22,974 nt of DNA, taken from the NCBI GenBank assembly GCA_018648985.1, contig JABGOT010000055.1:3707-26680 (forward strand). The letters run 5' to 3'. Shown piece by piece: positions 1-7,196 of this stretch (position 1 is the first letter of the stretch; every line of letters starts with the position of its first letter). The stretch comes from Candidatus Ruthturnera sp. GTDB lineage: Bacteria > Pseudomonadota > Gammaproteobacteria > PS1 > Pseudothioglobaceae. A program made the translations under genes and the position numbers. The notes beneath the pieces are model-generated. The model saw only the letters and a program-made list of their open reading frames with translations. It did no database searches and had not been told where the DNA came from.

Positions 1-1335
1 CTTACGAACTAATGAATCGCCCTCTTCAGGATTAAAGTGTGGGAAAGTAACATCGACAACTGCATCGGAATTATCAATACAACTAAGCTCTTGCTCAATA
101 TCTTTACCATTGGCTTGCTCTAGAATGTTCCATTTTCCTTCTTCACCCCAACGGTAACCGATGGATCCATTTGGTGAAACAAAGGTGTTTGATTTAGAAT
201 CGAAAACAACCGTCTTCCATTCAGGGTTATTATCTTCACCCATGTTCTTATCAAAGTCTGAAGCACGAAGGAAGCGACCGGTAACTAATTTACCATTCAC
301 TTCTTCTAGGATAACCTGCATTGGGAAGTCAGTAAAACTACGCGCATATTCAGCGAAATAAGGGTCTTGTTTATCTACATGGAATTCTTTTAATGCTACG
401 TGTCCCATTGCCATGAAGGCTGCTGCATCTGTACCTTGTTTAACTGGCATCCAAAGATCTGCAAATTTTACATATTCTGCATAATCTGGCGCCATTGAAA
501 CAATCTTGGTGCCGTTATAACGAGATTCCGTCATAAAGTGTGCATCTGGTGTACGCGTCATTGGTAGATTTGCACCACAAATAATAATGTATTTAGAGTT
601 GTACCAATCTGCTGACTCAGGAACGTCAGTTTGCTCACCCCAAACTTGAGGAGAAGCCGGTGGTAAATCACAATACCAATCGTAGAATGAGCCAACACCA
701 GCACCAATCATAGACAAGTATCTAGAGCCGGCTGCATATGAAATCATACTCATTGCAGGAATTGGAGAGAAGCCATAAATACGATCAGGGCCATATTTCT
801 TAATTGTATAGACATTTGCAGCAGCGGTCATTTCAACAACTTCATCCCAAGTTCCACGAACAAAACCACCTAGTCCACGAACACCAACATATGAGTCACG
901 CTTTTCTTTGTCTGATTGAATTGCCTCCCAAGACTCAACTGGGTCTTTTCCAGTAGCACGTTCAGCACGGTATAAATCAAGTAAACGACCACGAACAAGT
1001 GGATATTTGATACGGTGTGGAGAATACAAGTACCAAGAGAATGAAGCGCCACGCTGACAACCCCTAGGCTCGTGATTTGGTAGATCTTCACGAGTACGTG
1101 GATAGTCTGTTTGTTGCATCTCGTAAGACACTAAGCCATTTTTTACAAAAATCTGCCAAGAACAACCGCCTGTACAATTTACACCATGTGTTGAACGAAC
1201 GACTTTATCATGACGCCAGCGGTTACGATAAGTGTCCTCCCATGCGCGATCCTCTTGGGTAACAATTCCGTGTCCTTTTGAGTAAGTTGACTTAATTTTT
1301 TTAAAATATTTAAGTCTGTCTAAAAAATGACTCAT
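1..1335 (-). CDS. narG: Respiratory nitrate reductase alpha subunit NarG, N-terminal 445 codons (runs off window)
   Basis: Catalytic molybdenum subunit of the cytoplasm-facing, membrane-bound nitrate reductase NarGHI, reducing nitrate to nitrite with quinol electrons. The frame is open from ATG at 1335 to the window edge, about a third of the usual ~1240 residues. Visible residues: the FS0 [4Fe-4S] ligands His50, Cys54, Cys58 and Cys93 (HGVNCTGGCSW then RGCQRG), and the Mo-ligand Asp223 in YDWYCDLPPASP. There is no Tat signal at the N-terminus, as expected for NarG. An AGGAGA ribosome site lies 5 nt before the ATG. It sits downstream of narK1-narK2 in the same direction, but a terminator and its own FNR box lie in the 183-nt gap. 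narH, narJ and narI would be expected past the left edge. Confidence 0.97.
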   Translation of the reverse strand, partial: MSHFLDRLKYFKKIKSTYSKGHGIVTQEDRAWEDTYRNRWRHDKVVRSTHGVNCTGGCSWQIFVKNGLVSYEMQQTDYPRTREDLPNHEPRGCQRGASFSWYLYSPHRIKYPLVRGRLLDLYRAERATGKDPVESWEAIQSDKEKRDSYVGVRGLGGFVRGTWDEVVEMTAAANVYTIKKYGPDRIYGFSPIPAMSMISYAAGSRYLSMIGAGVGSFYDWYCDLPPASPQVWGEQTDVPESADWYNSKYIIICGANLPMTRTPDAHFMTESRYNGTKIVSMAPDYAEYVKFADLWMPVKQGTDAAAFMAMGHVALKEFHVDKQDPYFAEYARSFTDFPMQVILEEVNGKLVTGRFLRASDFDKNMGEDNNPEWKTVVFDSKSNTFVSPNGSIGYRWGEEGKWNILEQANGKDIEQELSCIDNSDAVVDVTFPHFNPEEGDSLVRK

Positions 1336-1420
1336 GCTTTTCTCCTGTTTATTGTTTCTCTTCTTGTTAATTAAAAATCTTATTTAAAGTCTATTTTTCC
1401 AGTCATATTTAGATAAAACC

Positions 1421-1434
1421 TTGACAAAGGTCAA
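1421..1434. promoter_or_regulatory. FNR-type box upstream of narG
   Basis: TTGACAAAGGTCAA is a symmetrical TTGAC-N4-GTCAA palindrome, a variant of the FNR/DNR consensus TTGAT-N4-ATCAA. Its centre is about 92 bp upstream of the narG ATG. The -10 expected about 30 bp downstream on the minus strand is weak here (AAAATA or TAGACT around 1389-1398), so the transcription start is uncertain. With the terminator after narK2, this gives narG a promoter of its own. Confidence 0.75.
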
Positions 1435-1443
1435 TAAATTTAA

Positions 1444-1488
1444 CTTTTTATTAAAAATAACTAAGTATTAATTATTTTTAATAAAAAG
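1444..1488. repeat. Perfect 17-bp AT-rich inverted repeat
   Basis: CTTTTTATTAAAAATAA at 1444-1460 is the exact reverse complement of 1472-1488, separated by 11 nt. It lies between the narK2 terminator stem and the narG FNR box and shares its right edge with the terminator A/T tract. It could be a secondary terminator hairpin or a protein-binding site; nothing distinguishes these. Confidence 0.6.
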
Positions 1489-1509
1489 GGCAGGCGCTCA
1501 GCCCACCCT
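1480..1509 (-). terminator. Rho-independent terminator after narK2
   Basis: Read on the minus strand, AGGGTGGGC pairs with GCCTGCCCT (9 bp, two of them G-U) around a TGAGC loop, followed directly by TTTTTATT. It begins 9 nt past the narK2 stop and separates the transporter genes from narG. Confidence 0.75.
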
Positions 1510-1518
1510 AATATTTAT

Positions 1519-3132
1519 TTATGGATTGTGGAATTCTGCATTCTTACGAAGGTAGAACCACCAGTTGATCACCATACATACTGCATAGAACACTGCAAAA
1601 CCATACAAAGCATTTTCAGGTGTTGTCAGCTTGATTTGCTCACCAAACACTTTAGGAATGATGAAAGCACCATAAGCAGCCACGGCAGATGTCCAACCTA
1701 GAACTGGGCCAGCTTGCTCTTTGTTAAACACTTGTGAAATCGTTCTAAAGGTAGAACCGTTACCAATACCTGTCATTGCAAACAGAATTACAAATAAGAT
1801 TAGGAATGGATAGAAGAACTCTTCCGGTGTTGCACTTGCGTACGCTTGCTTCATGTAGTAAGCCACACCTAACGCTGACGCAACCATTACACCAGAAATG
1901 ATTTGAGTTACTTTAGCACCACCAATCTTGTCGGCAATCATGCCACCAATTGGACGAATAAGGGCGCCAACAAACGCACCCATCCAGGCATACGTTAAAG
2001 CTGAAGGGCTATTTGGATTCACCGTGTTGTGAGTCATAATGCCGTCAACTATAATATGCTGGAAGCCAAAGATTACTTTAATTGATAAGGCTAATGTTGC
2101 TGCGTAACCAATAAAAGAACCAAATGTCATGGTATAGATAATTGTCATTGCCCATGTATGCTTGTTACCAAAGATCTTATATTGACGATTAATACCCTCT
2201 TTATAGTCACTACCCAAAGGTAGTAACTTAAGTAGTAATACTGTCAAAGAAATAATAATTGGCAGTGCAACCCACTTACTAATCATTAATCCTGATCCAG
2301 CTGCAACCTCTGGTAGCATCAACCACAAACCAAATGTCGCTGTTGAAAGACCTAAAACCAACATAACAATAATCTTAATAAATGCACCCAATGTTGAGCC
2401 AATATTAGGAGATACATGACTTTCGGTGATATTATTCATACCAAACCATGTTGCTAGTGACAATGGAATTAAGATAAGCAGCCAAACGTAACCTGCATTT
2501 TGCAAGTATGTATCTGTTCCTGCTGGAATCTTACCAATCAATGTACCAGAAGCAATTTGAAGCTCTGTTGGATTGCCCATAATCGCCATTGTCATCACTA
2601 ATGGAATGACAATTTGCATGGTAGTTACACCAAAGTTACCTAAACCAGCATTCATACCCAATGAATAACCCTGAATCTTTTTCGGAAAGAAGTAAGAGAT
2701 ATTTGACATTGAAGAGGCGAAATTACCACCACCAAAACCAGATAGCAATGCTAACAACTGAAAATGCCAAAAAGGCGTATCTGGAGATGATAGCGCTATA
2801 CCTAGACCAAGTGCTGGCAAAATAAGCAGTGTAGTTGTAAGCCAAATCGTATTCCTACCACCTGCTAGGCGAATAAAGAATGTCGAAGGAATCCTTAAGG
2901 TTGCACCTGATAAACCGGCAATCGCCGCCAGGGTAAATAGTTGAGACTTATCAAAACCACCATAACCCGTGTTCATCATTTGTACGGTAATAATACCCCA
3001 CATTAACCACGTGGCAAAACCCGCTAACAAACTTGGGATTGAAATCCACAAGTTACGGTTAGCTATTGCCTTACCGCTGCTTTCCCACTCGGATTCATCA
3101 TCCGGGTTCCAGCTTTTTATATCTTTAGCCAT
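1519..3132 (-). CDS. narK: NarK2-type nitrate/nitrite transporter (MFS) with two extra membrane segments
   Basis: Major facilitator superfamily nitrate/nitrite antiporter of the E. coli NarK type; it moves nitrate in and nitrite out across the inner membrane. The N-terminus (NRNLWISIPSLL) and both nitrate signatures are recognisable: GFGGGNFASSMSNISYFFPK in the N half and GIGNGSTFRTISQVF in the C half. It has 537 residues against about 463 for E. coli NarK. The excess lies mainly between the halves, roughly residues 240-310, and contains two hydrophobic stretches, which suggests 14 rather than 12 helices. A strong AGGAGG site precedes the ATG. It lies 37 nt downstream of narK1 with no visible promoter between, so the two are probably cotranscribed. 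Confidence 0.93.
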   Translation of the reverse strand: MAKDIKSWNPDDESEWESSGKAIANRNLWISIPSLLAGFATWLMWGIITVQMMNTGYGGFDKSQLFTLAAIAGLSGATLRIPSTFFIRLAGGRNTIWLTTTLLILPALGLGIALSSPDTPFWHFQLLALLSGFGGGNFASSMSNISYFFPKKIQGYSLGMNAGLGNFGVTTMQIVIPLVMTMAIMGNPTELQIASGTLIGKIPAGTDTYLQNAGYVWLLILIPLSLATWFGMNNITESHVSPNIGSTLGAFIKIIVMLVLGLSTATFGLWLMLPEVAAGSGLMISKWVALPIIISLTVLLLKLLPLGSDYKEGINRQYKIFGNKHTWAMTIIYTMTFGSFIGYAATLALSIKVIFGFQHIIVDGIMTHNTVNPNSPSALTYAWMGAFVGALIRPIGGMIADKIGGAKVTQIISGVMVASALGVAYYMKQAYASATPEEFFYPFLILFVILFAMTGIGNGSTFRTISQVFNKEQAGPVLGWTSAVAAYGAFIIPKVFGEQIKLTTPENALYGFAVFYAVCMVINWWFYLRKNAEFHNP

Positions 3133-3169
3133 TACGACCTCCTTTTATTAAAAACTCTTTAAATTATGA

Positions 3170-4576
3170 TTAACTATTGTCTTTTTGCGCCTTAGCTTTA
3201 AAGGCGTTATATCTTTCGTTAAACTCTTCAATCAGATCCATTTGTTCTAATATTGCACGTGCAGAGATAACTTCTTCCGGGCTATCGTGTGTTTGTGCAT
3301 ATTCATCAAATGCCTCATCTCTAGCTGTTTGGATATTTTTGGCTTTTCGTTCTTTACCAAAAGTAAAATGCATCCATACTAGTGACACTGCAGTCGCACC
3401 AAATAAAAGCATAAAGATGACCGAATTAATATGTGTGTAATCAATCAATACACCAAACATAATTGGTAATAAAAAACCACCCATACCGCCAGCAAGACCA
3501 ACAATACCTGAGGCAACACCAATATTTTCTGAGTACTCATCTGATAAAAACTTGAATACAGAGGCTTTGCCAAAGCCCCAAGCAATACCAAGTACAAACA
3601 GGAATGAAGTAAAGACCCAAACATTTAAGCTAAGGTCAAAATGCTCTGGTCCGAAAGTTGTTTGAATCACCAACCCAGTTTGTGGGTATGACATAAAGAA
3701 TAAGCAAATTAGTGAAATCCACATCACCCACCAAGTGACTTTATAGGCGCCATACTTATCTGAAAACCAACCACCTAGCGCGCGAATGATGCCCGATGGT
3801 AGTACAAAGATTGCAGCAAGTAATGCCGCTGTTGTGAGGTCGAAACCATATTCATTAATATAATATTTTGTCATCCATAAGGATAGACCAACAAAGCCAC
3901 CAAATACCAGCGAATAATATTGCATGTATTTCCATATTTTTGGGTCTTTTAATATTTTTAGTTGTTCTTTTGTGCTGACATGTGTTTTGTGTTGATGCGC
4001 AGGGTCTGTGTAGGTAAACATCCAATATAGGATCACCACCACAATCATAGCAACAGCATAAATTTTCGGTACTGATTCCCAGCCGTAAGCCAATACCAGT
4101 GAAGGTGCAATAAATTTAGTCAGGGCTGCACCTGCGTTGCCCGCACCAAAAATACCCATGGCAAAGCCCTGGTGTTTTTGATCAAACCATTTGGCTGTAT
4201 AAGCAATACCCACTGAGAAGGACGCACCTGCAATACCCACAAACAAGCCCAAGATTAAGAATTGCCAATATTCAGTTGCACTACCGATAAACCACAGTGG
4301 AATAATCATGGTTAACATTAGAATAAAATAAACAATTCGACCGCCTACAATGTCGGTCAACATGCCTACCGGCAGTCTAAAGATAGAGCCAGTTAAGATT
4401 GGTGTTGCTACCAATAAGCCAAATTGAGTTTCGGATAATTCTAAGAGTTCTTTAATTGGGATGCCGATGATTGAAAACATAACCCAAACAGCAAAACAAG
4501 CTGTAAAGGCAATCGTATTTGCGGCTAATACCGAATTGGCTTGTGCTTTTGGATTGCTGATTATTGATAAACCCAT
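3170..4576 (-). CDS. narK: NarK1-type nitrate transporter (MFS)
   Basis: Major facilitator superfamily nitrate transporter, 468 residues, about 12 hydrophobic segments. Signature-like stretches are GIAGASFSVGIAYTAKWF (N half) and GIVGLAGGMGGFLLP (C half), which fit the NarK1 / NasA branch associated with nitrate/proton symport. The last ~60 residues form a charged cytoplasmic tail. In denitrifiers a narK1-narK2 pair ahead of narGHJI is a known arrangement: the symporter starts nitrate respiration and the antiporter sustains it. Assignment as symporter is by family and position, not measured. AAGGAG precedes the ATG, and an FNR box lies 66 nt upstream of the start. Confidence 0.92.
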   Translation of the reverse strand: MGLSIISNPKAQANSVLAANTIAFTACFAVWVMFSIIGIPIKELLELSETQFGLLVATPILTGSIFRLPVGMLTDIVGGRIVYFILMLTMIIPLWFIGSATEYWQFLILGLFVGIAGASFSVGIAYTAKWFDQKHQGFAMGIFGAGNAGAALTKFIAPSLVLAYGWESVPKIYAVAMIVVVILYWMFTYTDPAHQHKTHVSTKEQLKILKDPKIWKYMQYYSLVFGGFVGLSLWMTKYYINEYGFDLTTAALLAAIFVLPSGIIRALGGWFSDKYGAYKVTWWVMWISLICLFFMSYPQTGLVIQTTFGPEHFDLSLNVWVFTSFLFVLGIAWGFGKASVFKFLSDEYSENIGVASGIVGLAGGMGGFLLPIMFGVLIDYTHINSVIFMLLFGATAVSLVWMHFTFGKERKAKNIQTARDEAFDEYAQTHDSPEEVISARAILEQMDLIEEFNERYNAFKAKAQKDNS

Positions 4577-4612
4577 AACGTCTCCTTGGTTAAATTTGAA
4601 CTTTGTTATTCT

Positions 4613-4655
4613 TTATTATTCTTTTTGTTCTTGATAAAACCTTGACGAGCATCAA
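4613..4655 (-). promoter_or_regulatory. FNR-dependent promoter of narK1-narK2
   Basis: The FNR box TTGACGAGCATCAA is at 4642-4655 (9 of 10 consensus positions). On the minus strand a TAATAA -10 at 4618-4613 places the start near 4606, about 42 bp from the box centre, which is class II FNR geometry. The palindrome could also face mogA, but no good -10 is found at matching distance on the plus strand. Confidence 0.75.
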
Positions 4656-4696
4656 GATAATTCAATTTTTTCTAATAAATGGTTTGAGTGTGTGTA

Positions 4697-4723
4697 TTGA
4701 CAAACTTTTTTGCAGTGTAAAAT
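4697..4723 (+). promoter_or_regulatory. Likely sigma-70 promoter of mogA
   Basis: TTGACA at 4697-4702 and TAAAAT at 4718-4723 are separated by 15 bp, slightly short of the optimum. The predicted start is about 22 nt upstream of the mogA ATG. Confidence 0.45.
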
Positions 4724-4752
4724 CAGCCCAAGTTAATAAATAGTTTGGATTA

Positions 4753-5283
4753 ATGAATAACACAAAAATTAAAGTTGGTTTTATTACAATCTCAGATCGC
4801 GCTGCTCGCGGTGAGTATGAAGACATTGGCGGCCCTGCGATGCAAGACTGGATCAGCGATGCAATACTCTCGCCTTATGAAGTTGAATCTATTATTATTG
4901 AAGACGAACAACCACTAATCGAGCAAACTATGATTGATTTTGCTGATGATCGTCAATGTAATTTAATTCTCACTACTGGCGGCACTGGGCCAACCACACG
5001 AGACGTTACCCCTGAGGCGACTCATGCGGTTTGTGAGCGAATATTTGATGGTTTTGCTGAACAAATGCGTACGGTAAGTTTGCGCACGGTACCAACAGCA
5101 ATTTTGTCACGCCAAACGGCGGGCACACGAGGTAATAGCTTAATTATTAACTTGCCTGGCAAGCCAGCTGCAATCGCAGTTTGTTTGGGTGCTGTATTTT
5201 TGGCCGTGCCAAAATGTTTAGAGTTGTTAGATGAGTCTAACATTCAAATTGATTTGGATTTTGTTGAGCAAGAATTTGAATAA
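4753..5283 (+). CDS. mogA: Molybdopterin adenylyltransferase MogA
   Basis: Adenylylates molybdopterin with ATP so that MoeA can insert molybdate, a late step of the Mo-cofactor synthesis NarG needs. It has 176 residues, slightly shorter than E. coli MogA. The MoCF-biosynthesis fold is marked by the start (VGFITISDRAARGEYED), the TTGGTGPT loop at residues 74-81 followed by RDVTPEAT, and the C-terminal NLPGKPAAI motif. Divergent from narK1 across a region with an FNR box and a separate sigma-70-like promoter. MoaB is a close homologue; the length and the GEYED/RDVTPEAT context favour MogA. Confidence 0.9.
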   Translation: MNNTKIKVGFITISDRAARGEYEDIGGPAMQDWISDAILSPYEVESIIIEDEQPLIEQTMIDFADDRQCNLILTTGGTGPTTRDVTPEATHAVCERIFDGFAEQMRTVSLRTVPTAILSRQTAGTRGNSLIINLPGKPAAIAVCLGAVFLAVPKCLELLDESNIQIDLDFVEQEFE

Positions 5284-5324
5284 TGAGTCAAATATGCTTG
5301 ATTTCAAAAATATCTAAAATTTTC

Positions 5325-5348
5325 TAATCGGTGCATTCGCACCCTTAG
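5325..5348. terminator. Hairpin between mogA and the first FNR-like regulator
   Basis: CTAA...GGTGC-attc-GCACC...TTAG forms a short stem in the 89-nt convergent gap. T-rich tracts occur downstream on both strands, but about 10 nt from the stem, so termination is plausible and probably weak. Confidence 0.4.
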
Positions 5349-5372
5349 CTGATTTTGATTTTTTGTAAATTT

Positions 5373-6077
5373 TTAGTGATTAATGCAATCGCTTGATTTG
5401 AAGTCTTTACAATTAGAGCCAGTGACTGCGTCACAATATTGGCATAATTCGTAACCAGTGTCTATCTCAATGGTTTTGTTGTTAACAAAAACCCCGTCAT
5501 TTTTTAAATCTGTTAATGCGCGTGAAAAAGATTCAGGCGTGATGCCTAAGTAAGAAGCAATTAAACGTTTTGGATGTGAAAATTTGAGGTCGTTGTCAAT
5601 TTTAGCTCGAATAAGATACCAGCCCACTTTCTCTCGGGTGGTTTTTAGTTGTAGCACTTCAGCAAAAAGCATGAGTGATTGTGTACTGTCAGCTAAGAGC
5701 TGAATAATGTTCATTGAGAATTGATGATTTTTTGCGATTAGATCGTTGATGGCGTTTTTGCTAAAAAAGATCAATCTTGTACGCTTGATGAAGGTGGCAG
5801 AAATATTGTAACTTGGTGAAAAATGCATAGGAGAAACGACATCATTTTGATCAACAATACGAATCACCAGTTCGTCTTCTCGTTGCCCGAGTTTGGTTAG
5901 TTTGAATAAGCCTTGATGGACTAAATAAAGATTGTTATGCTGGGTAGTATCAAACACAATGGTTTCATCTTTTTGGTATTCAACTGTTTGTGCCGACTGA
6001 AAAAGACGATGTAGCTCATGCTCAGAGATATTTTTAAAAATTGGTAAACTTGATAAAAAATCAAAATCGCTGTTCAT
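5373..6077 (-). CDS. CRP/FNR-family regulator with C-terminal CX2CX7CX7C motif (paralogue 1)
   Basis: 234-residue transcription factor. The N half is a cyclic-nucleotide-like beta-roll (about residues 10-115), then a dimerisation helix (SMNIIQLLADSTQSLMLF) and a winged helix-turn-helix ending in SYLGITPESFSRALTDLK. The E..SR residues in that helix match those FNR uses to read TTGA half-sites. Unlike FNR it has no N-terminal cysteines; its only four, Cys212, 215, 223 and 231, are in the last 25 residues. Bacillus FNR is known to carry its iron-sulfur cluster at the C-terminus, so an O2- or NO-sensing cluster is an inference here. It starts 45 nt from an FNR box, suggesting autoregulation. A DNR-type NO sensor is the alternative. 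Confidence 0.88.
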   Translation of the reverse strand: MNSDFDFLSSLPIFKNISEHELHRLFQSAQTVEYQKDETIVFDTTQHNNLYLVHQGLFKLTKLGQREDELVIRIVDQNDVVSPMHFSPSYNISATFIKRTRLIFFSKNAINDLIAKNHQFSMNIIQLLADSTQSLMLFAEVLQLKTTREKVGWYLIRAKIDNDLKFSHPKRLIASYLGITPESFSRALTDLKNDGVFVNNKTIEIDTGYELCQYCDAVTGSNCKDFKSSDCINH

Positions 6078-6094
6078 TGCGTCTTTGTTTTGTA

Positions 6095-6162
6095 ATAATA
6101 TTTCTTATTTTATCTAACTTATTGATCTGTATCAATTATTAGTTTTATTTTTTTATTACAAT
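6095..6162. promoter_or_regulatory. Bidirectional FNR-controlled promoter region
   Basis: TTGATCTGTATCAA at 6122-6135 is an exact FNR consensus. On the plus strand TACAAT at 6157-6162 puts the start near 6169, about 41 bp from the box centre (class II), for the 67-aa membrane protein. On the minus strand TATTAT at 6100-6095 puts the start near 6088, about 41 bp away, for the regulator. One box can therefore serve both genes. Confidence 0.82.
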
Positions 6163-6199
6163 AAAATACTAATTTATAAAACCATTTTTAACGTAATAA

Positions 6200-6403
6200 A
6201 TGCAGTGCAATCTTAGTAAGTTGGACACAAGGATACGCTTTAGCGTTGGATCGATCATCATCATAGTTGGGCTTTGGTTTGGGTCAATATGGGGGATGCT
6301 GGGTTTTATTTCAGTATTAAGTGCAATCTTGGGGCATTGCCCTGTTTACACATTATTTGATACAAGTAGTTGTAGTGAAGATTGCGGTCGTTGCGGCAAA
6401 TAG
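6200..6403 (+). CDS. Small YgaP-like (DUF2892) membrane protein with Cys-rich tail
   Basis: 67-residue inner-membrane protein. KLDTRIRFSVGSIIIIVGLW, then GMLGFISVLSAILGHCPVYTLF, is the two-helix pattern of the YgaP-type transmembrane domain (DUF2892, typical motif G-x-CPxY). The end SCSEDCGRCGK adds four cysteines clustered as CX3CX2C after the conserved CP, which could bind metal or take part in thiol chemistry. YgaP itself is a membrane rhodanese; the rhodanese domain is absent here. It has an FNR class II promoter, so it is predicted to be induced without oxygen. Specific role unknown. It converges with nrdG, 14 nt apart. Confidence 0.82.
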   Translation: MQCNLSKLDTRIRFSVGSIIIIVGLWFGSIWGMLGFISVLSAILGHCPVYTLFDTSSCSEDCGRCGK

Positions 6404-6417
6404 ACTGTATTTACGAC

Positions 6418-7041
6418 TTATACGATACATAGTTTGGCATCTAAACAATGGCTGGTTGTGCATGTTTGTACGGTCAAATCACTGTTGTACTTATGCTTTA
6501 TTAACTTTTTCAATCTATTCAATTGATCATCGTTAATCAACTCAGGATGTTTGGTAATGCGTAATTGATAATCAACTCCTGAAGCCAATAAAATATCTAA
6601 GGATTGCCAGGCTTTTTCTGCCGATTTAGGGGTTTGTGTTACCGATTCATAGTGAAGTGGTAAATGCTTAATATCAAACCCCACCCAGTCTACATAATCC
6701 AAGCATTGTTTTAACCTTGCTGGATATGCACCACCTGTATGCAGGCCAATTTTAAAGCCTAATGCTTTGGTTTGTTTAATTGCATTTAGTAGGTTTTTTT
6801 GCAAGCAAGGCTCGCCACCACTAAAGACCACAGCGTCTAATAACCCCACTCTGGTTTTAATAAATTCAAAAATTTGATTCCAGCTAAATTCTGTTTGTTT
6901 ATTGGCTGGAATTAAATCATGATTATGGCAGTATCGACATCGCCAAGGGCAGCCTTGTGTGAATACCACACAAGACAAATTATCAGGATAATCGATGGTG
7001 GTTAATGGCTCAAAACCACCAATATTTAGCGCTTCTGTCAA
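6418..7041 (-). CDS. nrdG: Anaerobic ribonucleotide reductase activating protein, radical SAM
   Basis: Radical SAM enzyme of 207 residues that installs the glycyl radical on class III ribonucleotide reductase. The cluster motif CPWRCRYC (Cys31, 35, 38) is followed by HNHDLIP, and VVFSGGEPCLQ is the SAM-contacting GGE region. It resembles the short NrdG2-type activases rather than E. coli NrdG. The start is TTG at 7041, fixed by family alignment (IGGFEPLTTIDYP) and by the TTGA overlap with the stop of the upstream 52-aa gene, which implies translational coupling. The C-terminus carries two more cysteines (SHCLDAKLC). Confidence 0.92.
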   Translation of the reverse strand: MTEALNIGGFEPLTTIDYPDNLSCVVFTQGCPWRCRYCHNHDLIPANKQTEFSWNQIFEFIKTRVGLLDAVVFSGGEPCLQKNLLNAIKQTKALGFKIGLHTGGAYPARLKQCLDYVDWVGFDIKHLPLHYESVTQTPKSAEKAWQSLDILLASGVDYQLRITKHPELINDDQLNRLKKLIKHKYNSDLTVQTCTTSHCLDAKLCIV

Positions 7042-7196
7042 TGCAGTTTTTGTTCTTTAAAGCAAACACGCTCAGCATGTTCTGATTGCTTTCCAGGGTT
7101 AAAACTACTGACAGGGCGATGGTACCCCATTACTCTGGTCCAAACTTCGCATACTTGGCGCTCATCATTGGTTAACGATATTTTTTGCTTTTTCAT
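7038..7196 (-). CDS. nrdD: 52-aa glycyl-radical polypeptide of anaerobic ribonucleotide reductase
   Basis: Short gene in another frame from nrdD, overlapping the nrdD 3' end by 32 nt and the nrdG start by 4 nt. The product contains CEVWTRVMGYHRPV then SSFNPGKQSEHAERV, which aligns with the C-terminal glycyl-radical loop of E. coli NrdD (RVCGY...FNAGKQEEVKRRV); Gly24 corresponds to the radical Gly681. The upstream nrdD product lacks this segment, so the enzyme should be completed by this polypeptide. A clean AGGAG, 6 nt before the ATG and inside nrdD, supports independent translation rather than a sequencing frameshift. I recall similar short ORFs between nrdD and nrdG in other proteobacteria, but cannot check. 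Confidence 0.88.
   Translation of the reverse strand: MKKQKISLTNDERQVCEVWTRVMGYHRPVSSFNPGKQSEHAERVCFKEQKLH

Noticed and set aside
1077..1262. 61-aa plus-strand frame within narG
   Set aside because: Antisense shadow of the conserved N-terminal Fe-S region of NarG.
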